A stretch of 64,000 nt of DNA from Bifidobacterium sp. ESL0763 (GTDB taxonomy: Bacteria; Actinomycetota; Actinomycetes; Actinomycetales; Bifidobacteriaceae), in the NCBI RefSeq assembly GCF_029433395.1, contig NZ_JAQTHW010000001.1, forward strand, positions 186,001-250,000. The letters are read 5' to 3'. Below the pieces are notes generated by a model, which was not told the DNA's origin, did not search any database, and worked only from the letters and a program-made list of their open reading frames with translations. This document shows, in pieces, positions 42,579 to 51,393 of the stretch (the first letter of the stretch is position 1; every line of letters starts with the position of its first letter). Position numbers and translations under genes: made by a program.

Positions 42579-43310
42579 AGTTGGTAAGTTCGCTGGCAAG
42601 TTCGGTGGATTTGTATATTGCGCGTTGGGTTTCGGGGCTTCACCGGATTGGATCCGTTCTCCTTGCCTTCGCGTTGGCGGTAAACGCGGCGGGTGACACG
42701 GTGTGATGGCTCATGGTTGGGTACGGGGTTTGGAAGCAGCTTATTGTGAGCGAAGTCTCGTCGGGGAGGCGCGTTCGGACGGTGCTGCGAGTGAGTTGAC
42801 TCACGAACAAGGTTGCGCGATATGACTGGAATTATCGTCGCTTGCGCAGAATCCTCTTAACCCGTAAGCGCTTTGTTGCCAAATGAATAACGGACGCGCC
42901 CGGGAATGTGAAGGGTCTGTGATGAAAAAATGTCTAAATAACGGGTAATAAACGTAGTGCATAGCGGTGATGGATAACGATCGGCAGATTGCTTCAAACG
43001 TTTTGAAAACGCGGAATCGGATGGATTGATAGGGATGCATAATTATGCAGCCTATGCGAACTCCAGGAACTGAAAATTGTCTCTTTTTCGGCAAATGACT
43101 AGATATTTGGCTATGGCAACAAAGGCATCGACCGTTTTTATGTCGTCATACGAAGTATTCTTATCAATGTAAGACCCGTGATATGAATCACAGCATGGAA
43201 CGTTCAATTTTACGATTGACTACACACGCGGGTAAAGGATTGATGTCTGCTCCGAACGTAGGGGACGCTTGGGGCGGACAAGGTCGATTCGTCTAGAAGG
43301 ACGTGATTTT

Positions 43311-46300
43311 GTGAAGCAGCGTAGGCTTTCAGCAAGTCTCGGATGCATCATCGCCGTGGTGACGATGATATGTGCCGTGGCGATTCCCGCATCCGTGTCG
43401 GTGCTGTCTTCGGCCTCGCAGACAGATTGCATGGCGTCTGGTGAATCCAGCGGTGCGACGCGTGGCGATCCGAATGACACGACGCGCAGTGACTGGCGTA
43501 AGACTGATGCTCGTTGTGCGCCCAATGGCGCCGATCGTAAGCCTGTGTTGTTCCAGATGCTCGCATACAACGACAAGATGAACACAGATATCGATGAAAA
43601 TCGTCTTGATGCGGTGGTTCGTGTGGCACATGGTGAAGTTTCTGCCACCACTGATCCCAATGGCAATCCGCTCCATTCCTTATCTCCAAGCGGTGATACC
43701 GGCCTTAGGATGAAATATAACTATATTAACAATAGGGTCAGTGGTGACACTATCGGTGAGGATTTCAGCACCAATCAAGGTAAAAATAAGTCGGATGAAG
43801 GAATCTTATATGCGCCTACATCCGTCGGTCGCGATGGCGCGAATGTTTGGGCTGCCAACCAACATGAATATTTCACTATCCACAAGATTATCCATTCTGG
43901 CCTCTATGATTATCTCACCATCTCATTCGTCGCCGATGAAGACTATCCCAATAGAGATACTGGATATGGTGCTGGCTGGTGGAAGAGTACGACTAAAGAG
44001 GGGCGTTTGACTGATGCTGCACAAGTCTATCTGACGGTGGGTCCTGCAGCCTATGATGTTTCCGGATATCCATTGAAAAGCACTGCCGATTTCCAAGATT
44101 ATCAGGCGAATCACCATGATTTGACGACCAACATCATGGCTGGTTATAAGGTGCACCTATTCCCGGATTGCGATGGCGATGAGACCAATAAGGATTATTT
44201 GCCTGCTTGTAATGTGCCGAGCCTCTATATGAGCTATAACGATCAACCCAAGAAATTGTGGACGGCTAATCAGTCCAATTGGGGGTTGGTTGCGGATTAC
44301 GGTCTGGGCGGCTCATTCTATAGTCCATTGGAAGATAGCAAGGGAAATCATGACCAAGTGAGAAATGGAGACAAAACAAGGTCAACTTCTAGTCTTACGC
44401 CTACTGCCGAAGGTGTCGCTCCGTGGGCGTCATTCAATATCGCTTGGTATACAGACAACAAGAGCAGGAGCTGGGTTACGAATCCGGCACACTCATGTAA
44501 TACTTATTCATCTTATTGGTGGCAATGGGTTGAGCTTAAAAACAATGACCAATGGGTACCGGTGACCTCATTGACGGGCACATCGGCGCAACTCGCAACC
44601 GGACAGGCACTGGCCAGAGAGCATTCCGGAGCTCCGAACCTTCCCGCGGACAGTGATGACGGTACTGTGAACAAGGTATTTGCCTATAATGAGAACCCAA
44701 AGGACGGTAAGACCGACAATCTCTTCTATCAGTCGACCACGGGCATGAATCAGGCAGGTGGGCCCATGCAGCCTGCACAAGATAGTGAAGGTAACATCAA
44801 CTTTAAGATGGCCAAGACCGAGGACCCCGGTAACGGCTACTTTAAACTGATCAGCTGGCCCAATGTTGATGCCTCTGGTTGCGGAGTGCCTGATCAGACC
44901 AATTCTACTGGTAACCCTGGTATCACACTAGACATGACCAAGGAACAGGCTCAAGCTCAAGTCGACAAGGGCTGGGTCAACAACACCGCGTTCTACAAGT
45001 ACGATGTGACCCGTCCGAAGGTACCGACCATCACCGGCGTCTCGAAGACCAATGCGAAAGCGGGCGACTACCTCGGGTTCAACGCCATCACCGATAGCAG
45101 CGATCCCCAGTATCCCCTGGCGGACAACAAGTCTTCCGATTTTTCGGCGGCTGACGCTCCGACGATCAAGGGCATGGGTACGCCGAACCAGCTGATCTCC
45201 CTGTTCGAGGATGTGCCGAATTCAACGGGGACATTCAACGATACGGACCATACAAAGAAGAACATCCTGCAGAAGGGTGTGCTCGATGAGTATGGCGATA
45301 CCGGGCACCTGATAGGGACGGCCAGGGTGCCGACAACGTGTCCTGAGGTGACCCAGGAAGACCCTGAAATCCCCCAGTGTCCGTGGTCGATTTCGGTGCC
45401 GAATAATTCGAGCGACATTGACTACGTCGACCGAACGAACCCGATTGAGCGCGTGCGAAGATACCATGCGTACCAAACGGATACTACGACTGAGATGAAC
45501 CATCTGAAGATGGACCTTTCGTCCTACTTCACACCGCTGGACCTGGTGAACTTCAGCGCGCCGGCGGACAAGGCGCCGACGATCACCAGCGTCGAGGTGC
45601 CGCATACGCAGCACACGGCGACGCTGGATGGCGCGCTCACTGACGGCAACGACACGAAGGTGACGATCAGCGGCAAGATGAGCTCCACGGAGGGCGACTC
45701 CTCGATGAAGCTCTACGCGATCCACACCGATCCGCCGACCGGCCAAGCGAGGTCGAAGAAGTCGGTCAAGTCCACACGTTCGGCCGTGGCGACGCGTGGC
45801 GGAACCGGTCTCGGCACCGAGATTCCCGGCACCACCTCCGCCAGTTGCGAGCAGACGGTGGGCGAGGGCGATGACCAGAGCTGGACCTGCAAGACGCCGG
45901 TCTCGTGGTTCATCACCAACACCCCCACTCCCGTGGGTGGCCAAGGCTGCTACTTCAAGTTCGTGGCGGTCACCACCAACAAGGATGGCGTATCCGCCGA
46001 GTCCACGCCGCTCACCACGAGCGTCGACTTCTACGCGCCGGTGGTCACCATCACCAGCGCCGACAACACTTGGGTGAAGGGCAAGGTCACCTCCGACCCC
46101 AACACGCCTGTCATCGCCAGCTCGATCGTCAAGGCGGATGAGACCCATCCCGCCAAGGTCTATCTGAGCTGGCCGGCCGGCACGCCCTCCACCGCTCCGT
46201 CGAGCGTCGACGTGGATACCAACGGCGATTGGCAGGCTGCGGTGCCGCTGGGCGCCAAGGCCGGCACAATCACGGCCTACGCCACCGACAACGAGACCAA

Positions 46301-46508
46301 CGCCTCCAAGAAGGTGCTCAAGAAGGACTTCAACCCCACGCCTCCCGCGTTCAAGCTGCCGTTCACCGGCAATTTCCCGTGGTGGACGATCGTGATCGCC
46401 GTGGCTGCCGTCGCGGTGTCGATCATCGGCTACCAGGGCATGAAGCAGTACCGTCGCGGCCTGCTGGGCAAGGGCCTGCTGACCTGCAAGGGGAGGCATG
46501 CGAAATGA
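43311..46508 (+). CDS. LPFTG-anchored pilus tip / ancillary protein
   Basis: 1065 aa, first gene of a sortase pilus operon. Signal peptide: KQRRLSASLGCIIAVVTMICAVAIPA. The N-terminal ~550 residues are rich in Asn, Asp, Tyr and Trp and have no domain I recognise. The C-terminal part has Ig-like segments (DVTRPKVPTITGVSKTNAKAGDY, VVTITSADNTWVKGKV), then LPFTG at about 1016, a membrane segment and an unusually long basic tail. The DNA changes from A+T-richer (43.3-44.9 kb) to the normal high GC (after about 45.0 kb), so the gene is a mosaic. The start is GTG 43311 with AAGGA 8 nt upstream. Confidence 0.82.
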   Translation: MKQRRLSASLGCIIAVVTMICAVAIPASVSVLSSASQTDCMASGESSGATRGDPNDTTRSDWRKTDARCAPNGADRKPVLFQMLAYNDKMNTDIDENRLDAVVRVAHGEVSATTDPNGNPLHSLSPSGDTGLRMKYNYINNRVSGDTIGEDFSTNQGKNKSDEGILYAPTSVGRDGANVWAANQHEYFTIHKIIHSGLYDYLTISFVADEDYPNRDTGYGAGWWKSTTKEGRLTDAAQVYLTVGPAAYDVSGYPLKSTADFQDYQANHHDLTTNIMAGYKVHLFPDCDGDETNKDYLPACNVPSLYMSYNDQPKKLWTANQSNWGLVADYGLGGSFYSPLEDSKGNHDQVRNGDKTRSTSSLTPTAEGVAPWASFNIAWYTDNKSRSWVTNPAHSCNTYSSYWWQWVELKNNDQWVPVTSLTGTSAQLATGQALAREHSGAPNLPADSDDGTVNKVFAYNENPKDGKTDNLFYQSTTGMNQAGGPMQPAQDSEGNINFKMAKTEDPGNGYFKLISWPNVDASGCGVPDQTNSTGNPGITLDMTKEQAQAQVDKGWVNNTAFYKYDVTRPKVPTITGVSKTNAKAGDYLGFNAITDSSDPQYPLADNKSSDFSAADAPTIKGMGTPNQLISLFEDVPNSTGTFNDTDHTKKNILQKGVLDEYGDTGHLIGTARVPTTCPEVTQEDPEIPQCPWSISVPNNSSDIDYVDRTNPIERVRRYHAYQTDTTTEMNHLKMDLSSYFTPLDLVNFSAPADKAPTITSVEVPHTQHTATLDGALTDGNDTKVTISGKMSSTEGDSSMKLYAIHTDPPTGQARSKKSVKSTRSAVATRGGTGLGTEIPGTTSASCEQTVGEGDDQSWTCKTPVSWFITNTPTPVGGQGCYFKFVAVTTNKDGVSAESTPLTTSVDFYAPVVTITSADNTWVKGKVTSDPNTPVIASSIVKADETHPAKVYLSWPAGTPSTAPSSVDVDTNGDWQAAVPLGAKAGTITAYATDNETNASKKVLKKDFNPTPPAFKLPFTGNFPWWTIVIAVAAVAVSIIGYQGMKQYRRGLLGKGLLTCKGRHAK

Positions 46509-46560
46509 TCGCTTTCGTTGACGCTTCCGGGCGACGCGAGAAACCCGACTAGAGCCGGGC

Positions 46561-46587
46561 GGTGCCGGCGATGCCAGTACCGGCACC
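46561..46587 (+). terminator. hairpin between tip and pilin genes
   Basis: GGTGCCGG (46561-46568) and CCGGCACC (46580-46587). Without a T-run it may allow partial read-through or mark an RNA processing site. Confidence 0.5.
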
Positions 46588-46651
46588 ACTCGATTCCGAA
46601 CAAGATTTGGCCATAAATATTTAGGTAATTAAGAAGAGGAGAATTATTCCC

Positions 46652-48631
46652 ATGAGTAGAAAGTTCAGCATCAAGAGCCTTACGGGCTTGACGGTCGCAG
46701 CCGCCACGCTGCTGGCATTCGCCCCGTTCGCAGGCACGGCCAACGCGGCCGATTCCGAGGTGAACCTGACCAACGCCACGGCTCCCGACATCAAGATCAC
46801 CGCTGCGGCCGGTGACCTGGAGGGCCACAAGTTCGCCGCCGTGAGGATCGGCACCTACACCAAGGCCAACTACGACACGGATCATACCGATACCTTGACG
46901 TCCGTGCTGGTTGGCACCAGCACGGCCACCGGCATGAATGCCGCCGCCGCAAAGGCTTTGAAGGACACCAAGACCGCCGCCTCGATCTCGCCCACCACCC
47001 CGGATGACAGCTACACCGACAACCCTGTCGGCGAAGTCGCCTCCAAGTGGCTCGGCCTGGCCGGTTCCGATGATTCCACTTCGAACACCCCGACCGCGGT
47101 CGGTTCCGGTCTGCACGGCTGGGACGGCAACCTGCGTACGTTCGCCACGAATCTGTCGAGTTCCGCCACGTTCAAGGGCCTGATGACGACGGCCGCGGGC
47201 AGCCATTCGTCCGCCGCGGGTACTGATACCGACACTTCGGTCACCGTTCCCGCCTCTGAAGGCCCCGGCATCTACATCGTCGAGGACGTCACCAATCCTC
47301 TCAGCGGCAGCAAGGGCCACAAGGCCTCCATTCCGATGCTGGTGAGCACAGGCGTCAAGTCGGGCTCCAACACCTTCACCAAGCTGGGCGCGGGCGAGAA
47401 TTCCCAGACCCTTGGCGAGGTCTCGATGAAGGCCGACAAGCCGTGGGTCAAGAAGGCGACCGACACCTCGAAGGACAACGACAGCTCCATCGGTGGCACC
47501 CTGCACTACAAGCTCACCAGCCAGGTCCCGCTGACCACCGGCTTCCCGCACTATGTCTTCGCCATGGTCGACAACCCGGCCGCGGTGGGTCTCACCTACA
47601 ATGACGCCGCAAATGCCACTGTGGTCAAGATCGGGACCCAGACGATGGCCAAGGACACCGATTACACGGTGACCGAAGGCAAGTTTGCCGCTCCGAACGC
47701 TTCCAGTACCAAGTACGTGGTCTTCGACCTCACGCCCTGCATCATGAAGGTGAAGTACCAGGACCCCATCACGATCACGTATTCGATGAAGGTCAACGAC
47801 GATGCCAACGGCGGTCTGCTGAAGAACGGCGTGACGCTCGGCTACTCCAACGACACCAAGGACCCGGGCTCCGACGACAAGGCCCAGCCCGATCCGGATG
47901 ACAACGGCAAGATCAAGGATTGCAAGGACACCGCCACCCCCGAGACCTGCACCAATGGCTCCATCTCCAACGACACGGGCAGCGGCGACGACACCAACGC
48001 CTCCAACTACTTCCGTCACTTCACCCTGAAGGATGAGGTCAAGACCACCGGTGCCGGCATCTCCGGCGCGAAGTTCCAGGTGCTCGACGGCACCACCCCG
48101 GTCAAGTTCAAGAAGGTCGGCGACGGCTCCTACAAGAAGATCGCCGATCAGACCAAGGAAGTCAGCGGTGACGATGTGGTGACGGATCTGGCAGTCAAGT
48201 CTACGGCCGCTGCGGCTCTCACCGACGGCGATCCGACCGCGCTGGGCGACCTGCGTGTCGACGGCCTGAAGGATGGTGGCACCTACACCGTCAAGAAGGT
48301 CGCGAACAACTCCGACTACATCTTCAAGCCAAGCACCGACGTGACGGTCGGCGGCCTCGCCAGCGATGCTTCCAAGTACGGCTTCGCCAACACGAAGGAC
48401 AACGTCTACGGCCTGGTCGACGTGAAGGGCAATCCCTCCACCAATCCAAAGACGCTGACCGCGGTTGATATGAGCACGGACGCTGGTTCTGTGGTCTTCA
48501 AGAACGTCAAGTCAGTCTCCCAGCTGCCTCTCACCGGTGGCGCGGGCATGGTGATGGCCCTCCTGGTCATCGTCGCCCTCGCACTCGTGGTCGGCGGCCT
48601 GATCACCCTGCGCCGCAAGCTGCGCGCCTGA
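46652..48631 (+). CDS. major pilin subunit (LPLTG)
   Basis: 659 aa. Signal peptide MSRKFSIKSLTGLTVAAATLLAFAPFAGTANA; mature region ~31-620 with a D-type isopeptide pilin layout: ADKPWVKKATDTSKDNDSSIGGTLHYKLTSQVPL resembles the fimbrial isopeptide-formation D2 domain, and GAKFQVLDGTTPVKFK and YTVKKVANNSDY a Cna-B/SpaA-like domain. The C-terminus has LPLTG at residue 625, a hydrophobic segment and RRKLRA. It is the polymerised shaft subunit, joined by the class C sortase that follows. ATG 46652 follows GAGGAG. Confidence 0.9.
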   Translation: MSRKFSIKSLTGLTVAAATLLAFAPFAGTANAADSEVNLTNATAPDIKITAAAGDLEGHKFAAVRIGTYTKANYDTDHTDTLTSVLVGTSTATGMNAAAAKALKDTKTAASISPTTPDDSYTDNPVGEVASKWLGLAGSDDSTSNTPTAVGSGLHGWDGNLRTFATNLSSSATFKGLMTTAAGSHSSAAGTDTDTSVTVPASEGPGIYIVEDVTNPLSGSKGHKASIPMLVSTGVKSGSNTFTKLGAGENSQTLGEVSMKADKPWVKKATDTSKDNDSSIGGTLHYKLTSQVPLTTGFPHYVFAMVDNPAAVGLTYNDAANATVVKIGTQTMAKDTDYTVTEGKFAAPNASSTKYVVFDLTPCIMKVKYQDPITITYSMKVNDDANGGLLKNGVTLGYSNDTKDPGSDDKAQPDPDDNGKIKDCKDTATPETCTNGSISNDTGSGDDTNASNYFRHFTLKDEVKTTGAGISGAKFQVLDGTTPVKFKKVGDGSYKKIADQTKEVSGDDVVTDLAVKSTAAAALTDGDPTALGDLRVDGLKDGGTYTVKKVANNSDYIFKPSTDVTVGGLASDASKYGFANTKDNVYGLVDVKGNPSTNPKTLTAVDMSTDAGSVVFKNVKSVSQLPLTGGAGMVMALLVIVALALVVGGLITLRRKLRA

Positions 48632-48641
48632 CGAAAGCCAG

Positions 48642-48659
48642 GCCCGCTCCCCGGCGGGC
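48642..48659 (+). terminator. hairpin between pilin and sortase genes
   Basis: GCCCGC (48642-48647) and GCGGGC (48654-48659) just after the pilin stop. It lies 12 nt before the sortase ATG, and a stronger hairpin follows inside the sortase gene. Confidence 0.5.
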
Positions 48660-48671
48660 GCTACTCTAGGA

Positions 48672-49664
48672 ATGATGAACAACAGCCCTGCGTTTGAAGC
48701 GCTTCTCGATCCCAGCCAGGATCGGGTCGACGGCAAACGCAGGGCTGTCATTTATATTGTGGACACGCTCATCGCCGTTTTCATGGTGGCGCTGATCGTC
48801 TCCATCTGCTGGTTCCCGGCCCATTGGGCCTACGACATGTACCAGGAGAACGATGCGATTGAGGCGTCCGTCGACCGCATCTCGCACTGGCCGCAGGGCA
48901 AGGTGGCCGACGAATACCACCGCGCCCAGGCCTACAACCAGCGCATCGCCGACTCCGGGCAGCCGGAGCTGGGCGAGTTCACTGATCCGTTCGACCCGGA
49001 CGGCGCCGCCGGCAAGCCCCTGAGCGAGAAGGACGCCGAATACCGGTCGCTGCTCGACACCGGCGACGGGGTGATGGGCACCATCCGCATCCCCAAGATC
49101 TCGGTGAAGCTGCCGATCGGGCACGGCACCTCCGACGCGGTTCTGAAGCACGGGGCCGGGCATCTTTACGGCACGAGCCTGCCGGTGGGCGGGCCGTCCA
49201 CCAACTCCGTGCTCAGCGGGCACCGCGGCCTCACCAGCGCGCTGCTCTTCACCAGGCTCGACGAACTGCGCAAGGGCGACATCTTCTACGTGCAGACCCT
49301 CGGGCGCACCATGGGCTACCGCGTGATCGACATCAACGTCATCAAGCCGGAGGACACGCATCTCTACAAGGTGGTGCCCGGCAAGGACCTCGTCACGCTG
49401 ATGACCTGCACGCCCTACGGCGTCAACACCCATCGCCTGATCATCACCGGCACGCGCCAGCCGATTCCGGACCCGATACCCAACCCCGACGAGGCGCGCG
49501 GCGACGGCCTCTTCTACGGGGTGCTGCTCACGTTCGCCGGGCTCGTGCTCGGCCTGCCCGCCGTGCGGCTGAGCCACCGCCGCCCATGGGAGATACGCCA
49601 CGCCCTAGCGAGCCAGCGCCCTCCGCGTCTCCGCCGTCGCGACCTGCCCCGCAAGGATGCGTAA
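48672..49664 (+). CDS. srtC: class C (pilus) sortase
   Basis: 330 aa transpeptidase that links LPxTG pilins. One N-terminal membrane segment (residues ~24-47) and a C-terminal one after residue ~280. Catalytic His in LSGHRGL (184), Cys in TLMTCTPYG (246), Arg at 255. The lid motif DPF (105-107) in front of the catalytic domain is typical of class C. It ends the pilus operon. Its ribosome binding site is weak, and residues 4-26 are encoded by a hairpin (48682-48748), so expression is probably kept below that of the pilin. Confidence 0.95.
   Translation: MMNNSPAFEALLDPSQDRVDGKRRAVIYIVDTLIAVFMVALIVSICWFPAHWAYDMYQENDAIEASVDRISHWPQGKVADEYHRAQAYNQRIADSGQPELGEFTDPFDPDGAAGKPLSEKDAEYRSLLDTGDGVMGTIRIPKISVKLPIGHGTSDAVLKHGAGHLYGTSLPVGGPSTNSVLSGHRGLTSALLFTRLDELRKGDIFYVQTLGRTMGYRVIDINVIKPEDTHLYKVVPGKDLVTLMTCTPYGVNTHRLIITGTRQPIPDPIPNPDEARGDGLFYGVLLTFAGLVLGLPAVRLSHRRPWEIRHALASQRPPRLRRRDLPRKDA
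48682..48748 (+). promoter_or_regulatory. strong inverted repeat inside the start of srtC
   Basis: Perfect 15-bp arms ACAGCCCTGCGTTTG (48682-48696) and CAAACGCAGGGCTGT (48734-48748), with GAAGCGCTTC and GATCC...GGATC small hairpins in between, then CATTTATATT. Confidence 0.8.
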
Positions 49665-49782
49665 GGGCGGGTTGCCGGGTTGCTGGCCGTTGGCCGCTTG
49701 CTGCGAGCCACGGTGCTGATACGCATAAAACTGAGTTGACAGGCATAAATACGTACTTGATACGCGTAAAAATACTTGAAAA

Positions 49783-49824
49783 TACGCGCATCCGTCTTAT
49801 CAATGACGGATGCGCGTACTTTTT
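49783..49824 (+). terminator. pilus operon terminator 1
   Basis: Perfect 14-bp arms TACGCGCATCCGTC (49783-49796) and GACGGATGCGCGTA (49805-49818), then CTTTTTAG. Confidence 0.88.
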
Positions 49825-49861
49825 AGTGCATTGTTTTCCTGGCTTCCAGAGACAGATAATG

Positions 49862-49904
49862 CGAGAATCCGTCTCTAAGGATTGACGGATTCTCGTGTTT
49901 TTTG
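49862..49904. terminator. terminator 2, shared with nrdF
   Basis: Perfect 12-bp arms CGAGAATCCGTC (49862-49873) and GACGGATTCTCG (49884-49895), then TGTTTTTTG on the plus strand. It sits about 30 bp beyond the nrdF stop and can stall either convergent transcript. Confidence 0.8.
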
Positions 49905-49936
49905 TTGGTGCCGTTGGACCGGATTATGGAACGAGA

Positions 49937-51226
49937 TCAGAAGTCCCAGTCGTCGTCGCTGGTTTCCTCGGCCTTGTTGGCGGCGGTGGCGCCCGTTGAG
50001 GAGGAAGTTGCCGACGAGGCCGAAGAACCTGCCGAGCCGAAGCCCGAACGTGTGCCGGCGCCCGCGCCGGCGGCGAGCGGGCCGCCGGACTTCAGGGCCG
50101 CGTCGAGCGAGTCCATGTCGTTGAGCTCGTCGGTGACGGCCGGGTTCGGCTGGCTGATCTCGGCGGGGAAGAGGGCCGGGTAGCCCAGGTAGGAGAGGGC
50201 CTTGTTGGCGTTGTAGCTCAGGAACTTCTCGATGTCGTCCTCGAGGCCGATTTCGCCGTAGGGCAGCTCGTAGCCGAAGTCCTCCTCGGCGAAGTAGAGG
50301 TTGTTGGCCAGGTCGTAGACATACTGGCGCATCTCCTCGCGGGTGTCGTCGCCGAGCGTGGCCAGGCTGCGCTGGTAGACGGAGCCGAGGTAGGAGCTGG
50401 ACGTGACGATGTCGCGGTTGACCAGGCGGACGAGGTCGGCGGACTTCGCCAGCGTGCCGCGGCTGGAAAGCCACATCGGCAGGTAGAAGCCGGACTCCGC
50501 CAGCAGCACCTCGGCCAGCACCGCCGCCGCAAGTCGCTTGAGCGCGGCGATGTCGTAGGTTTGGGTGGAGCTCGTGGCTGAGTCAACGGCCGAGTCCACA
50601 GCCGAGTTCAGGTCGGCGGCCGGGCCGGCGTCTGAGCCGGAACCAGCCTGTGAAGTGTCGCCGTTCTCGCTGTTGGAAGTCGTCGTGTTCTCGGGCTGGT
50701 CGTCCGAGGTGGTGGCCGTGGTGTTTGCTGTTGCCGCATACACTTGGCTGAGCAGCCCCAGCTTCTCCTGCATCGCCTCGCTCCGCTGTGCCCACTCGAA
50801 TGCCGGACCGGTGGCTTCGTTTCCGCCGATGGCGGCGATGAGCGTGGAGTATGCCTTGGTGTGCATGGCCTCGCCGAATGCGATGGCCGTCAGCGCGGCC
50901 TGCCCCAAGCCGCCGTCCGCACCGTCGGAACCGGTCCTGCCGTCCGTGCTGCCCGCGTTGGCTGTACCGCCGGCAGCATTGCCCGCATCGGCCATGAGCG
51001 CGCCGGTCGCGGTGGTGGCCTGCAGCGATTCGAGCGTGGCCAGGGCCGCGAAGATGCGGGTGAGCGCGAGTCGCTCGGTGTCGCCCAGATTGGCGATGTC
51101 GTCGGCGTCGTCGGCGAGCGAGACCTGCTCGGGCGTCCACAGGTTCGCGGTCATGGTGGCGAAGACGTCGCGGCCCGTGTCGGCGCCCGCCCCGCCGAGG
51201 TTCCAGTTCATTGCGGTGAAAGTCAT
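49937..51226 (-). CDS. nrdF: NrdF-like R2 subunit with a degraded dimetal site
   Basis: 429 aa class Ib R2-like protein. Family traits: N-terminal MNWNL, the ANLWTPEQV segment, GEAMHTKAYST holding metal ligands E119 and H122 and the radical tyrosine Y126, ESGFYLPMWLSSRG, LSYNANKALSYLGYPALFP and the NrdE-binding tail DDDWDF. Against canonical NrdF: the first ligand Asp is Glu (E66), the RDEAVHG motif reads RDIVTSS so its Glu and His ligands are Ile273 and Ser276, and the tail has no Tyr. Ligand E239 is kept. Two low-complexity inserts (~82-108 and ~165-223). ATG 51226 follows AAAGGA. It is the last gene of nrdHIEF. Whether it is active, metal-free or purely structural is unknown. Confidence 0.85.
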   Translation of the reverse strand: MTFTAMNWNLGGAGADTGRDVFATMTANLWTPEQVSLADDADDIANLGDTERLALTRIFAALATLESLQATTATGALMADAGNAAGGTANAGSTDGRTGSDGADGGLGQAALTAIAFGEAMHTKAYSTLIAAIGGNEATGPAFEWAQRSEAMQEKLGLLSQVYAATANTTATTSDDQPENTTTSNSENGDTSQAGSGSDAGPAADLNSAVDSAVDSATSSTQTYDIAALKRLAAAVLAEVLLAESGFYLPMWLSSRGTLAKSADLVRLVNRDIVTSSSYLGSVYQRSLATLGDDTREEMRQYVYDLANNLYFAEEDFGYELPYGEIGLEDDIEKFLSYNANKALSYLGYPALFPAEISQPNPAVTDELNDMDSLDAALKSGGPLAAGAGAGTRSGFGSAGSSASSATSSSTGATAANKAEETSDDDWDF

Positions 51227-51330
51227 GAAAGTTCCTTTGCAAAAGAGTCGATTACCCATCAGTATCGCACTGCTGACGAATCAGTCCGCCGGGTTCGCCC
51301 TGAACGGAAGTCTCCCCGCGCCCGATACGC

Positions 51331-51369
51331 GGATGCCCGCCAAAAGAGCGAATCCATTGGCGGGCATCC
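51331..51369 (-). terminator. hairpin between nrdE and nrdF
   Basis: Perfect 12-bp arms GGATGCCCGCCA (51331-51342) and TGGCGGGCATCC (51358-51369). No T-run on the minus strand, so it may lower nrdF relative to nrdE rather than stop transcription fully. Confidence 0.55.
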
Positions 51370-51393
51370 GGTCAACCGAGCAATCGGCGGCGA

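Larger units (their letters stand above)
42276..43310. other. long intergenic region upstream of the pilus operon
   Basis: About 1 kb. It holds a small frame at 42392-42496, a 54-bp palindrome at 42525-42578 and, from about 42880 to 43210, A+T-rich DNA that probably carries the pilus promoter. No other gene supported. Confidence 0.45.
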
